DNA of 46,424 bases from Phytophthora sp. 'mugwort' (GCA_033558025.1 JAUCEF010000076.1:1-46424); one strand, 5' to 3'; positions 23,518 through 32,901 are shown, counted from the first letter of the stretch. Translations and numbers: made by a program. Notes: generated by a model from the sequence alone, not told the origin.

Positions 23518-25500
23518 TAAAAAAATAAATAAAAATAATAAAATAGTAATAATATTAAAAAAATAAATAATAGAAAAAAAAATAATATTTATTAAACAAA
23601 TAATGCTAATTAACATTAATAATGAATAGTGATAAATATAACCTGTTTGTAATAAAATTATTTTTTGACTTAAGAAAGAAAAAACGGTTATTAAACCAAA
23701 AGGACCACACATTTCAATTAAACCTTTATCAATCATTTTATATGTTACATTATAACCAACTTTTAATATATATTGATTAATAAATTCATAATAAATTTTA
23801 TCAAAATACCATTTTCTATTTAAAAAATTATAAAAATAAAGACCATATTTTGAAATTTTTAAGTTATATAAAAATCTAAATTTAAAAAAATATAAATAAA
23901 AGGCACAAAATAAGCCACAAAAACTTAAAATAACAGGTAATAATTTAAAAAATGTTGGTAAAAATTCAGCATCAATCATTTGATTATTAAATGGATTTAT
24001 ATAAATTGAGTTATTCCAAAAATTTGAACCTAACCCAACAAACATATCTTTAGAAATATAACCTATAAAAATACTACCAAATGCTAAAACTCCTAAAGGA
24101 ATACCCATTTCTAATGGAACATCATGTGCATTTTTAATAACATTTTTATAGGCATTAGTTTCACTTAAAAAAGCAAAAAATAATAAACGTGTTGAATAGA
24201 ATGCCGTAAAAAATGCACCAATAGTACCCAACCAATAAGCAAAATGACCTGTTTCACTAAAACTTGAAAATGCAACTTCTAATATTAAATCTTTAGAATA
24301 AAAACCAGTTAAAAAAGGAAAACCCATTAAAGATAATGAACCTATTAAAAACATTATATAAGTAAAAGGTAAAATTCTTCTTAAACCACCCATTTTTCTT
24401 ATATCTTGTTCATCACCCATAGCATGAATTACAGCACCGGAACATAAAAATAATAATGCTTTAAAATATGCATGATTTGATAAATGAAAAATAGCTAAAG
24501 GATAATTTGATAATCCACAAGCAAAAAACATATAACCTAATTGACTACAAGTAGAATAGGCAACTATTTTTTTAAAATCATTTTGTACTAGACCAATTGT
24601 ACTTGAGAAAAAGGCTGTAGAAGCTCCAATAATTGTAATAACTTTTAAAGAAAACATTGAATATTCAAACATTGGTGAACAACGTGCAATTAAATAAACA
24701 CCAGCAGTTACCATAGTCGCTGCATGGATTAATGCCGAAACCGGCGTAGGTCCTTCCATAGCATCGGGTAACCATAAATGTAAAAAAATTTGAGCAGATT
24801 TACCCATAGCACCTATAAAAATTAAAATACACGCAACATCAATAATACTTAAAATATAATTAAAAAAAATAAATTTAAAATCTTTAACAATAGAAATTGC
24901 TGCAAATGTACTAAAATATTCAATAGTTCTAATATTATAAAAAACAGTTAATACACCTAATAATAAGATTAAATCACTAATTCGATTAACTAACATAGCT
25001 TTTATAGCTGCTTTATTCGCTTGTAAACGTGTAAACCAAAAATTAATTAATAAATATGAACAAAAACCAACACCTTCCCATCCAACAAACATTTGCATAA
25101 AATTATCACCTGTAACTAATATAATCATAAAAAAAGTAAATAGTGATAAATATGACATAAATCTAGATAAATGTGGATCATGATCCATATATTTAGAAGA
25201 ATATAAATGAACTAAAGTTGAAATACTTGTTACAACAATTAACATTATCATAGTTAAACTATCAAATAAAAAACACCAATTACAATTAAATAAACCACTA
25301 TTAATCCAATTTGAAATATAAATAATATACTCATATTCATTTGTAATTGAATTATATATAATAATAAATGAAAAAAGACAACTTAAAAAAGTTGTTAATG
25401 TGGTTATAAATACAGAACCTTTACGGCCAATATAAAAACCAAATAATCCAGAAGCTACTGAACCTAAAAAAGGTAAAAAAATTAAAGTTAATAATAACAT
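23506..25500 (-). CDS. nad5: NADH dehydrogenase subunit 5
   Basis: Proton-pumping antiporter-like subunit of complex I in the inner membrane. It is 664 residues, about the family's usual size, and almost entirely hydrophobic helices. Family landmarks are FVGWEGVGFCSYLLINFW near residue 140, LPDAMEGPTPVSALIHAATMVTAGVYL near 245 and HLSNHAYFKALLFLCSGAVIHAMGDEQDIRKMGGL near 340. ATG 25500 starts MLLLTLIFLPFLGS. It is the outermost gene of the left arm. The frame crosses the palindrome axis spacer and stops inside the neighbouring inverted copy (LFIFLLIK*), whereas the mirror copy stops after LFN. The true C-terminus therefore depends on the real structure of this end. Confidence 0.96.
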   Translation of the reverse strand: MLLLTLIFLPFLGSVASGLFGFYIGRKGSVFITTLTTFLSCLFSFIIIYNSITNEYEYIIYISNWINSGLFNCNWCFLFDSLTMIMLIVVTSISTLVHLYSSKYMDHDPHLSRFMSYLSLFTFFMIILVTGDNFMQMFVGWEGVGFCSYLLINFWFTRLQANKAAIKAMLVNRISDLILLLGVLTVFYNIRTIEYFSTFAAISIVKDFKFIFFNYILSIIDVACILIFIGAMGKSAQIFLHLWLPDAMEGPTPVSALIHAATMVTAGVYLIARCSPMFEYSMFSLKVITIIGASTAFFSSTIGLVQNDFKKIVAYSTCSQLGYMFFACGLSNYPLAIFHLSNHAYFKALLFLCSGAVIHAMGDEQDIRKMGGLRRILPFTYIMFLIGSLSLMGFPFLTGFYSKDLILEVAFSSFSETGHFAYWLGTIGAFFTAFYSTRLLFFAFLSETNAYKNVIKNAHDVPLEMGIPLGVLAFGSIFIGYISKDMFVGLGSNFWNNSIYINPFNNQMIDAEFLPTFFKLLPVILSFCGLFCAFYLYFFKFRFLYNLKISKYGLYFYNFLNRKWYFDKIYYEFINQYILKVGYNVTYKMIDKGLIEMCGPFGLITVFSFLSQKIILLQTGYIYHYSLLMLISIICLINIIFFSIIYFFNIITILLFLFIFLLIK
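23513..23525. other. Palindrome axis 2 (13-nt spacer at the nad5 ends)
   Basis: The left arm ends ...TTATTTTTATTTA at 23512 and the right arm starts TAAATAAAAATAA at 23526. The spacer is ATTAATAAAAAAA. Complementarity continues outward through both complete units. There are no tandem repeats here, unlike the nad4L axes. A hairpin telomere loop or a foldback artefact would both look like this. Confidence 0.9.
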
Positions 25501-25559
25501 AATAGAATAAAATAAATTTAAATTATTTAAAAATATAATAATAATTTTAAAATAATTCT

Positions 25560-25573
25560 TCTTAAAGAATAAA
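25560..25573 (-). promoter_or_regulatory. TTTATTCTTTAAGA motif upstream of nad5
   Basis: Mirror of 21465-21478, on the nad5 coding strand. It lies within the 204-bp spacer between atp1 and nad5, which also holds the 26-bp palindrome (25610-25635). Confidence 0.3.
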
Positions 25574-25609
25574 TATTTTTTAAAAAATTAATATTAGAAT
25601 AATATTTAA

Positions 25610-25635
25610 AATTATTTTCTATATAGAAAATAATT
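25610..25635. other. 26-bp perfect palindrome in the atp1-nad5 spacer
   Basis: Mirror of 21403-21428, centred on CTATATAG. Confidence 0.5.
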
Positions 25636-25658
25636 AATTTTTATCTGTTATGTTTTAT

Positions 25659-25715
25659 TTACAAAATATTATAATTATTTTTTATTAATAAAAAAATAAT
25701 TATATTATTTTGTAA
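25659..25715. terminator. Long hairpin at the atp1 3' end
   Basis: Mirror of 21323-21379. The stem is about 26 bp with one mismatch and one bulge, and it overlaps the atp1 stop codon. Confidence 0.45.
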
Positions 25716-27234
25716 TAAAATTATTAGTAAAATTTGTTGCTAAAATATTAAGTTTTTTTTCTAATTCTTTAGATATTTCTTTTTTATTTAAGATTTCTTC
25801 TAAAATATTAAAATGATTATTTTTTATAAAATTTAACCAACTAATTTCAAAACTTGAAATTTTATCAACAGCAATTTTATCTAAGAAACCACGTACACCT
25901 AAATAAATAATTACAATTTGATTTTCAACAGATAACGGTATATTTAAACCTTGTTTTAACATTTCTGTTAATCTAATCCCTCTATTTAATTGTTGTTGAG
26001 TTGTAGCATCTAAATCAGAACCAAATTGAGCAAATGCTTGTACTTCTCTAAATTGTGCTAATTCTAATTTCATTGTACCAGCAATTTGTTTCATAGCTTT
26101 AATTTGTGCAGAAGAACCAACACGACTTACAGATAATCCAACACTAATTGCAGGTCTTTGACCTTCATTAAATAATTCTGTTTCTAAAAAAATTTGTCCA
26201 TCAGTAATTGAAATAACATTTGTTGGAATATAAGCAGAAACATCTCCAGCTTGTGTTTCAATAATAGGTAATGCGGTTAATGAACCACCACCAATTTTTT
26301 TATTCATTTTAGCAGCTCTTTCTAATAAACGAGAGTGTAAATAAAAAACATCTCCAGGATAAGCTTCTCTACCTGGAGGTCTTCTTAATAATAAAGACAT
26401 TTGTCTATAAGCTACCGCTTGTTTTGATAAATCATCATAGAAAATAACAGCATGTTTACCATTATCTCTAAAATATTCACCTAAAGCACAACCAGTATAT
26501 GGAGCTAAATATTGTAAGGGTGCTGAATCTGAAGCAGTAGCCGCTACAATAACAGAAAAAAACATTGCATTTTTTTCTTCTAAAGTTTTTGTTAATTCAG
26601 CAATTGTTGATCTTTTTTGACCAACACCTACATAAATACAATATAATTGATTATTTATATCTTTTTTTAAATGAGGTTCTCTTTGATTAATTATAGTATC
26701 AATAGCAATAGATGTTTTACCTGTTTGTCTATCACCAATAATTAATTCCCTTTGACCACGACCAATAGGAATTAAACTATCTACAGCTTTTAAACCTGTT
26801 TGTACAGGTTGTTTAACACTTTCTCTAGGCATAATACCTGGAGCTTTAACTTCAACTCTACTTTCTAATTTACTGTTAATTTGACCTTTACCATCAATGG
26901 GTTGTCCTAAAGCATCAACTACTCTACCTAATACTTCAGGTCCTACAGGTACACTAACAATAGATCCAGTTCTTCGTACAAAATTACCTTCTTGAATTTC
27001 TCTATCATTACTAAAAACAACAACACCAACAACATCAGGTTCTAAATTTAAAGCCATTCCTTTAATATTACCATTATTAAATTCAACCATTTCACCTGCT
27101 TGAATTTTAGTTAAACCATAACATCTTGCAATACCATCACTCATTGAAAGAACAATACCTGTTTCTTGTAAACTTTTTTCATCTTTATATTTTTTAATAT
27201 TTGATTCCAGTATATATGATAATTCAATAGCCAT
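25705..27234 (-). CDS. atp1: ATP synthase F1 subunit alpha
   Basis: Nucleotide-binding, non-catalytic alpha subunit of the matrix F1 head. 509 residues, the usual length for the family. The Walker A loop GDRQTGKT follows [10 protein letters not shown] at about residue 170. The alpha-subunit region [26 protein letters not shown] is near 325, and [20 protein letters not shown] near 365. ATG 27234 begins [11 protein letters not shown]. It has higher G content and more regular codons than the ribosomal protein genes, as is usual for strongly conserved genes. It lies between trnE and nad5 in the leftward transcription unit. Mitochondrial encoding of atp1 is useful for placement: it is lost to the nucleus in animals, fungi and most algae but kept in plants, jakobids and several heterotrophic stramenopiles. 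Confidence 0.98.
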   Translation of the reverse strand: MAIELSYILESNIKKYKDEKSLQETGIVLSMSDGIARCYGLTKIQAGEMVEFNNGNIKGMALNLEPDVVGVVVFSNDREIQEGNFVRRTGSIVSVPVGPEVLGRVVDALGQPIDGKGQINSKLESRVEVKAPGIMPRESVKQPVQTGLKAVDSLIPIGRGQRELIIGDRQTGKTSIAIDTIINQREPHLKKDINNQLYCIYVGVGQKRSTIAELTKTLEEKNAMFFSVIVAATASDSAPLQYLAPYTGCALGEYFRDNGKHAVIFYDDLSKQAVAYRQMSLLLRRPPGREAYPGDVFYLHSRLLERAAKMNKKIGGGSLTALPIIETQAGDVSAYIPTNVISITDGQIFLETELFNEGQRPAISVGLSVSRVGSSAQIKAMKQIAGTMKLELAQFREVQAFAQFGSDLDATTQQQLNRGIRLTEMLKQGLNIPLSVENQIVIIYLGVRGFLDKIAVDKISSFEISWLNFIKNNHFNILEEILNKKEISKELEKKLNILATNFTNNFITK

Positions 27235-27313
27235 AGAGGTTATTAAATTATCATATTATTTAATAATTATAAATTATTATAATTACCAAAATATATCAAA
27301 TATATATTTTTTA

Positions 27314-27385
27314 TACCCTTTACGAGAATTGAACTCGTATTTTTACCGTGAAAAGGTAATGTCCTAACCATTAGACTAAAAGGGC
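27314..27385 (-). tRNA. trnE: tRNA-Glu (UUC)
   Basis: Mirror of 19653-19724; anticodon TTC with full acceptor and T-arm pairing. It separates nad4 from atp1. Confidence 0.93.
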
Positions 27386-27388
27386 TTT

Positions 27389-27416
27389 TTATTAAACAAA
27401 AAATTTTGTTTAATAA
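27389..27416. other. 13-bp stem hairpin over the nad4 stop codon
   Basis: Mirror of 19622-19649. The arms TTATTAAACAAAA pair perfectly around 2 nt. Confidence 0.5.
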
Positions 27417-28885
27417 AAATAAGAAAAATCAATATGTATTAAAATTTTTGAAACACTTTCATGCATACAACTTTCAAAAATTTTAGGATATAAACCTAAT
27501 AAAAAGATATTTATAATTAATATTAAATGAATTAAAAATTCACGATAAGTTAAATCATAATAAATTTTTAAATAAATATTTTGAATATTACCATAACAAA
27601 TTCGATTATAAAATAATAAAGAATATACCCCACCCAAAAACATACCAATTGTCGCAAAAACAGCTGTTGTAGTATTATCTTCAAAAACTCCAGTTAAAAT
27701 AAGAATTTCACCCACAAAACTACTTGAACCTGGAATAGACATATTTGCTAATACATAAATAAATAATGCAATACAAAATAAAGGCATTGTATGTGCTAAA
27801 CCACCATAATAATTAATAAATCTTGTATGATATCGATCATATAAACATCCAATTGAAAAAAATAAACCACTCGATACTAAACCATGACTAATCATTTGAA
27901 TAATACTACCTTCTAATCCTTGAATAGTTAAAGAAAAAATACCCAATATTATAAAATTCATATGAGCAACTGATGCATAAGCAATAATACGTTTCAAATC
28001 TGTTTGTCGTATAGCTGTTAATGACGCATAAATAACAGATATTAAACATAAAACTAAAATATACGGTGTAAAATATAATGCAGCTTTAGGAAATAAAGGA
28101 ACTAAAAACCTAATCATACCGTATGATCCTAATTTTAATAAAATACCAGCTAATAGTACAGAACCTGCGGTAGGTGCTTCAACATGTGCTTCCGGTAACC
28201 AAACATGAAAAGGTAACATTGGAACTTTAACAGCAAATGATAAAAAAAAAGCTAAGAAATAAAATTTTTCATATGAAAAATTAAAATTACTATAATATAA
28301 TATTTGATAATCAGTTGTACCCACAGTTAAAAATAAATGAATAATGGCAATAAACATAAATAATGAACCTGCTAATGTATACATAAAAAACAAATATGAA
28401 GCTTTAATTTTACGTTCTCTTGAACCCCAAATACCTATAATTAAAAACATAGGAATTAATACACTTTCAAAGAAAATATAAAAAATAAGTACATCTAATA
28501 TACTAAATGAAATGATTAAACAAAATTCTAAAATAAAATATAAAATAAAATATTCTTTTATATTTTTATTAATCATTTCATAACTAATTAACATACAGAT
28601 TGGAATCAAAAATGTTGTTAAAATTATAAAAAATAATGAAATACCATCAATACCTAAATAAAAATTAATATTAAATTGACTAATCCATTCTATTTTAAAT
28701 AAATATTGAAAATTAGAAGTTGATTTATCAAATAAAATCCATAAAGGTAATGACATTAAAAAAATGAAAAAAGACATAAAAATACTAAAATTTTTTATAA
28801 ATTTTTCATTTTTCGAAAAAGCTAATATAATAACCGTAATTAATGGTAAAATAAGTAAAAAAATTAATATAAACTTATTAAACAT
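27410..28885 (-). CDS. nad4: NADH dehydrogenase subunit 4
   Basis: Antiporter-like proton-pumping subunit of complex I, 491 residues and polytopic. Recognised by FFESVLIPMFLIIGIWGSRERKIKASY near residue 140, KVPMLPFHVWLPEAHVEAPTAGSVLLAGILLKLGSYG near 230, and IAYASVAHMNFIILG...MISHGLVSSGLFFSIGCLYDR near 310-350. The start is ATG 28885 (MFNKFILIF), 22 nt downstream of trnH. The frame is open further upstream, but that part is trnH read as protein. It belongs to the leftward unit nad7, rpl10-like, trnH, nad4, trnE, atp1, nad5. Confidence 0.97.
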   Translation of the reverse strand: MFNKFILIFLLILPLITVIILAFSKNEKFIKNFSIFMSFFIFLMSLPLWILFDKSTSNFQYLFKIEWISQFNINFYLGIDGISLFFIILTTFLIPICMLISYEMINKNIKEYFILYFILEFCLIISFSILDVLIFYIFFESVLIPMFLIIGIWGSRERKIKASYLFFMYTLAGSLFMFIAIIHLFLTVGTTDYQILYYSNFNFSYEKFYFLAFFLSFAVKVPMLPFHVWLPEAHVEAPTAGSVLLAGILLKLGSYGMIRFLVPLFPKAALYFTPYILVLCLISVIYASLTAIRQTDLKRIIAYASVAHMNFIILGIFSLTIQGLEGSIIQMISHGLVSSGLFFSIGCLYDRYHTRFINYYGGLAHTMPLFCIALFIYVLANMSIPGSSSFVGEILILTGVFEDNTTTAVFATIGMFLGGVYSLLFYNRICYGNIQNIYLKIYYDLTYREFLIHLILIINIFLLGLYPKIFESCMHESVSKILIHIDFSYFY

Positions 28886-28907
28886 AAAAAAATTTAATTT
28901 AAAAATG

Positions 28908-28980
28908 GGCGAAAAATGGGACTTGAACCCATAACACTTAGACCCACAATCTAACACTCTACCTTTAAGTTATAATCGCC
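28908..28980 (-). tRNA. trnH: tRNA-His (GUG)
   Basis: Mirror of 18058-18130. Anticodon GTG, an extra 5' G opposite a C discriminator. Confidence 0.9.
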
Positions 28981-28983
28981 TTT

Positions 28984-29403
28984 TTAAATTTTTCTTAAAT
29001 AATATATAAAATTTAAAAATGATTGAACAATTAAATTATTTAAAGGTGGATAGTTTTTAGATAATATTTGTTTTACTTTTAAATTAGAATAAATATTATT
29101 TTGAATACTCAAATAAATTAATTCAAGTTTTTTAAAATTATATAAATCCCTTATTAAATTTAATTCATTATTTCCATAAATTATTAAAATAGAACCTTGT
29201 CCTTTTAATTTTAAAAAAATATCAATAATTAAATTTTGATTTAATATTAAAGATTTATAATCAAATTTTTTAATTTTTTTTTTTAAAGATATTATTTCAT
29301 TAATATTTAAATCATTATAACGAAATATATATATATATTTATAAGTTTGTTTAATTTTTTGTAATTGATTTAATTTATACTTTTTAAATTTTTTTTTTTG
29401 CAT
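28984..29403 (-). CDS. rpl10: Putative ribosomal protein L10
   Basis: 139 residues, basic, very rich in Lys, Ile, Asn and Leu, with no membrane segments. The pattern IYIFRYNDLNINEIISLKKKIKK, then KSLILNQNLIIDIFLK and GQGSILIIYGNN, resembles the N-terminal half of L10, the base of the ribosomal stalk. In that family a strand-turn-helix (F.Y..L...E...L...L) precedes a conserved V.KN.L segment. Divergent mitochondrial L10 genes of this size occur in some protists and plants. It is placed between nad7 (38 nt gap) and trnH (3 nt gap) on the same strand, so it is almost certainly co-transcribed and real, with clean copies on both arms. The name rests on a weak pattern only; an unassigned ORF is the alternative. 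Confidence 0.5.
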   Translation of the reverse strand: MQKKKFKKYKLNQLQKIKQTYKYIYIFRYNDLNINEIISLKKKIKKFDYKSLILNQNLIIDIFLKLKGQGSILIIYGNNELNLIRDLYNFKKLELIYLSIQNNIYSNLKVKQILSKNYPPLNNLIVQSFLNFIYYLRKI

Positions 29404-29441
29404 AATTTATTGAAAATAAAATTTTATTCTAATAATTAATA

Positions 29442-30620
29442 TTAACGATCAATTTCACCAAAAACAACATCTAAAGTACCAATAATTGTAACAACATCAG
29501 CAATCATATGATTTTTAGCTATAAAATCTAATGCTTGTAAATGTAAAAATCCTGGTGATTTAATTTTACATCTGTAGGGTTTATTTGTACCATCTGCTAC
29601 TAAATAAACACCATACTCACCTTTAGGTGCCTCAATAACTGTATAAGTTTCACCAGCATTTACACAAATATTTTCTGAATAATATTTAAAATGATGAATT
29701 AAAGACTCCATAGAATTTTTAATTTGAATTCTATTTGGATTTGTAATTTTTTTATCATCTAATTTAATAGGACCTTGGGGAATTTTATTAAGTACTTGCA
29801 AAATAATTCGAATTGATTGTCGCATTTCTTCTATTCTAATTAAATAACGATCATAACAATCGCCATTTGTACCTACAGGTATATCAAATTTTAATTGATC
29901 ATAAATTTCATAAGGTTGTGTTTTACGTAAATCCCATGAAATACCTGATCCACGTAACATAACACCACTAAAACCAAAATTTAAAGCATCTTTAGCAGAT
30001 ATAATACCAATATCTACTAATCTTTGTTTCCAAATTCTATTATTAGTTAACATTTCTTCAATTTCATCTAAACGGGTATTAAATTGTTCACAAAAAATAT
30101 ATATATCATTTAACAAACCTTTAGGCAAATCTTGATTAACACCTCCAGGTCTAAAATAAGCTGCATGCATACGTGCACCAGAAACACGTTCATAAAATTC
30201 CATTAATTTCTCACGTTCTTCAAATCCCCAAAAATAAGGTGTCATAGCTCCTACATCTAAAGCATGACAACATACAGCTAATAAATGATTTAAGATACGT
30301 GTTATTTCTGAAAATAAAACTCTTATATATTGTGCTCGTAAAGGTATATCACAATTTAATAATTTTTCAATAGCCAAAACATATGCATGTTCTTGACACA
30401 TCATAGATACATAATCTAAACGATCAAAATAAGGTAACGCCTGTAAATAATTTTTATATTCAATTAATTTTTCTGTACCTCTATGTAATAAACCTATATG
30501 TGAATCAGCTTTTTTAACAACTTCACCGTTTAATTCTAAAATTAAACGTAAAACACCATGAGCCGCTGGATGTTGTGGACCAAAATTTATAGAAAAATTT
30601 TTAATTTTTTTTAATGACAT
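29442..30620 (-). CDS. nad7: NADH dehydrogenase subunit 7 (49 kDa)
   Basis: Peripheral-arm subunit of complex I that helps form the ubiquinone site, related to the large subunit of NiFe hydrogenases. 392 residues, the standard length. Landmarks are [22 protein letters not shown] at residues 12-33, [12 protein letters not shown] near 43, [19 protein letters not shown] near 70, [16 protein letters not shown] near 145, and the C-terminal [19 protein letters not shown]. The start ATG is immediately preceded by a run of about 20 A on the coding strand. It is the first gene of the leftward unit and sits head-to-head with nad2. Confidence 0.98.
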   Translation of the reverse strand: MSLKKIKNFSINFGPQHPAAHGVLRLILELNGEVVKKADSHIGLLHRGTEKLIEYKNYLQALPYFDRLDYVSMMCQEHAYVLAIEKLLNCDIPLRAQYIRVLFSEITRILNHLLAVCCHALDVGAMTPYFWGFEEREKLMEFYERVSGARMHAAYFRPGGVNQDLPKGLLNDIYIFCEQFNTRLDEIEEMLTNNRIWKQRLVDIGIISAKDALNFGFSGVMLRGSGISWDLRKTQPYEIYDQLKFDIPVGTNGDCYDRYLIRIEEMRQSIRIILQVLNKIPQGPIKLDDKKITNPNRIQIKNSMESLIHHFKYYSENICVNAGETYTVIEAPKGEYGVYLVADGTNKPYRCKIKSPGFLHLQALDFIAKNHMIADVVTIIGTLDVVFGEIDR

Positions 30621-30736
30621 TTTTTTTTTTTTTTTTTTTTAATAAAAATATAATATTTATAAATTAATTTTTTTATAAATATATAGCATATATAGTAAGT
30701 AAGTATTTTTAAAATATTTATTTCTTTTATTACATT
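30621..30736. promoter_or_regulatory. Divergent nad7/nad2 spacer; candidate bidirectional promoter or origin
   Basis: 116 bp between head-to-head genes. All genes to the left within the unit are on the minus strand and all to the right on the plus strand, so transcription must start in or near this spacer in both directions unless there are internal promoters. It contains a 20-21 nt A/T homopolymer next to nad7, an imperfect inverted repeat around ATATATAGCATATATAG, and a duplicated AGTAAGTAAGTA-like stretch near nad2. No established consensus can be assigned. Confidence 0.45.
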
Positions 30737-32230
30737 ATGTTTTTTCAGGAAATTTTTAATAATAATTTTGAAATTATTATCCCCGAATTTTTTTTAACAA
30801 CTTTTTTATTAATTTTATTATTATTTGGTGTTTTTTATAAAAAAAATCAAAATGCTCAAAAAATTTTGATTATTAAAAATATTACTACTATAATAATATA
30901 TTTATTATTAATTCTTTTAATATTAACGTTAAATATAACAAATATTTCAAGTAACATATTAAATGGTGTATTACTTATTAATAATTTTACACAATTTATT
31001 AAAATAATTTTAATTTTATTAACAATTATTTGTTTTTTAATACAACAAAAATATTTAATACAACAAAAAATAAATTCATATGAAATTAATATATTAATGT
31101 TAATATCATTATTGGGTTTAATGTTATTGGTATCTGCAAATCATTTTATTACTTTATATTTAGCAATTGAATTACAAAGTTTAAGTTTTTATATATTAAC
31201 ATCCACCCAAAAAAAATCGATATTATCAATTGAGGCTGGTTTAAAATATTTTATTTTAGGATCAATTGCTTCAGGTTTTATTCTATTTGGTTCTTCAATA
31301 ATTTATGCTATTACAGGTTCATTAAATTTTAATAATATTTTTTTAATATTATCAAATATAAATTTTTTAGATAATATAAATATATTAATTAGTTTATCTT
31401 ATGGATTAATTTTTATTTTAGTTGGTATTTTATTTAAAATAGGTGCTACACCTTTTCATTTTTGGTTGCCTGATGTATATGAAGGTGCTCCAAATAATAT
31501 TTCAAGTTTTTTTGCTATTGTACCAAAAATTGCTTTTATAGGAATTTTAATTCGTTTATTTTTTGAGATTTTTTTTAATATTTCATATTTCTTTGAAATT
31601 TTTTTTTATATTATTTCATTTTTATCTATGTTAATCGGTGCATTATCGGCATTACAACAAAAAAAAATCAAAAGATTATTAGCTTATAGTGCAATAAGTC
31701 ATGTAGGTTTTATATTAATAGGATTTACTTCAAATATGTTAAATAATATTCCATTTATTTTATTATATATTATAATTTATATTATAACAAGTATTAATTT
31801 ATGGACTTCTTATTTATCTTTAAATATCAATCATAAACCAATTAAATATTTAACAGATTTATCAAATATATATACTATTAATAAATTAATTGCTATTATT
31901 ATAATCATAAATATTTTTTCATTAGCTGGTATACCCCCATTAGCGGGTTTTTTTTCAAAATTATTTATATTTTTTTCAGCTATTAAAAATAATTATTTTA
32001 GTTTAGTATTTTTTGGTATTATTATAAGTGTTTTAAGCTCTTTTTATTATTTAAAAATAATTAAAATTATTTATTTTGAAAAAATATTTAGAAAAATGTA
32101 TATTTCACAAATAAATAAAAGTCAAAGTATAATATTATTAATTAGTACTCAATTTATTTTATTTTTATTTATTTATCCTAATATTATATTAATAAATTTA
32201 AACAAAATTTATTTATATTTATTAATATAA
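30737..32230 (+). CDS. nad2: NADH dehydrogenase subunit 2
   Basis: Antiporter-like membrane subunit of complex I, 497 residues with many helices, and low in conserved motifs as is usual for Nad2. Clear marks are YLAIELQSLSFYILTS near residue 145, ILFKIGATPFHFWLPDVYEGAPNNISSFFAIVPKIAFIG near 235, LLAYSAISHVGFILIGF near 315 and LAGIPPLAGFFSKLFIF near 400. ATG 30737 (MFFQEIFNNNFEIIIPEFF) opens the rightward unit. It is followed after 6 nt by trnF, so the mRNA end is probably set by tRNA excision. Confidence 0.97.
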   Translation: MFFQEIFNNNFEIIIPEFFLTTFLLILLLFGVFYKKNQNAQKILIIKNITTIIIYLLLILLILTLNITNISSNILNGVLLINNFTQFIKIILILLTIICFLIQQKYLIQQKINSYEINILMLISLLGLMLLVSANHFITLYLAIELQSLSFYILTSTQKKSILSIEAGLKYFILGSIASGFILFGSSIIYAITGSLNFNNIFLILSNINFLDNINILISLSYGLIFILVGILFKIGATPFHFWLPDVYEGAPNNISSFFAIVPKIAFIGILIRLFFEIFFNISYFFEIFFYIISFLSMLIGALSALQQKKIKRLLAYSAISHVGFILIGFTSNMLNNIPFILLYIIIYIITSINLWTSYLSLNINHKPIKYLTDLSNIYTINKLIAIIIIINIFSLAGIPPLAGFFSKLFIFFSAIKNNYFSLVFFGIIISVLSSFYYLKIIKIIYFEKIFRKMYISQINKSQSIILLISTQFILFLFIYPNIILINLNKIYLYLLI

Positions 32231-32236
32231 TATTTA

Positions 32237-32310
32237 GTTTGGATAGCTCAGTTGGTTAGAGTAAAAGACTGAAAATCTTTGTGTCGGTGGTTCAAATCCA
32301 CCTCCAGACA
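32237..32310 (+). tRNA. trnF: tRNA-Phe (GAA)
   Basis: Acceptor GTTTGGA/TCCAGAC, anticodon GAA within AGACTGAAAATCT, T arm GGTGG/CCACC. Confidence 0.94.
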
Positions 32311-32326
32311 ATTTTATTATTAAAAT

Positions 32327-32653
32327 ATGTATCTTTTAAGAATAACTTTTAAATCATTTCAAAAAATAAATCAACTCAAACAAAATTTATTAAAATTAAA
32401 AAAAATTAATAAATTCAAAAATATTCAAATACCCGGTGTATTTCAAACAAAACAAAAAAAAAAAATTTTTACATTATTAAGATCTCCCCATGTAAATAAA
32501 AAATCACGTGAACATTTTATTCATAAAAATTATACTTCTAAAATTAATATAAAATTTAAAAATATTTTTTATTTATTAAATTTTTTAGTTTTAATTAAAA
32601 AATTTTTATCTAAAAATTCATTAATAAATATTAAAATTATAAAAAAAAATTAA
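32327..32653 (+). CDS. rps10: Ribosomal protein S10
   Basis: Small-subunit mitoribosomal protein, 108 residues, highly basic. The N-terminus MYLLRITFKSFQKINQ matches the first strand and helix of S10. Residues 36-66 (PGVFQTKQKKKIFTLLRSPHVNKKSREHF) contain the family's hallmark, an IFTVLRSPHVDKKSREQF-type segment. A C-terminal extension rich in K, I and N follows. It lies between trnF and trnR in the rightward unit. Mitochondrial rps10 occurs in plants, jakobids, oomycetes and some other protists. Confidence 0.92.
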   Translation: MYLLRITFKSFQKINQLKQNLLKLKKINKFKNIQIPGVFQTKQKKKIFTLLRSPHVNKKSREHFIHKNYTSKINIKFKNIFYLLNFLVLIKKFLSKNSLINIKIIKKN

Positions 32654-32663
32654 AATTAAACTT

Positions 32664-32737
32664 ATGCTTATAGCTTAAATGGATAAAGCGTTAGATTGCG
32701 GATCTATAAAATGAAAGTTCAAATCTTTCTAAGCATA
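32664..32737 (+). tRNA. trnR: tRNA-Arg (GCG)
   Basis: Acceptor ATGCTTA/TAAGCAT is perfect, D stem GCTT/AAGC, anticodon loop TTGCGGA giving GCG, T arm GAAAG/CTTTC. The T-T pair at the base of the anticodon stem is a small oddity. Confidence 0.9.
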
Positions 32738-32751
32738 TATTTTATTTATTT

Positions 32752-32823
32752 TGAAGTATAGCCAAGTGGTAAGGCCTCCGTTTTTGGTACGGAAAATCAA
32801 AGGTTCGAATCCTTTTACTTCAA
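32752..32823 (+). tRNA. trnQ: tRNA-Gln (UUG)
   Basis: Acceptor TGAAGTA/TACTTCA, anticodon stem TCCGT/ACGGA with TTG, T arm AAAGG/CCTTT. Confidence 0.93.
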
Positions 32824-32825
32824 AA

Positions 32826-32899
32826 GGGCCTATAACTCAGTTGGTTAGAGTATACGCCTGATAAGTGTAAAGTCAGTAGTTCAAATCTACTTAGGCCCA
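32826..32899 (+). tRNA. trnI: tRNA-Ile (GAU)
   Basis: Acceptor GGGCCTA/TAGGCCC, anticodon GAT in CGCCTGATAAGTG, T arm GTAGT/ATCTAC region. Only 2 nt separate it from trnQ. Confidence 0.94.
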
Positions 32900-32901
32900 A
32901 T

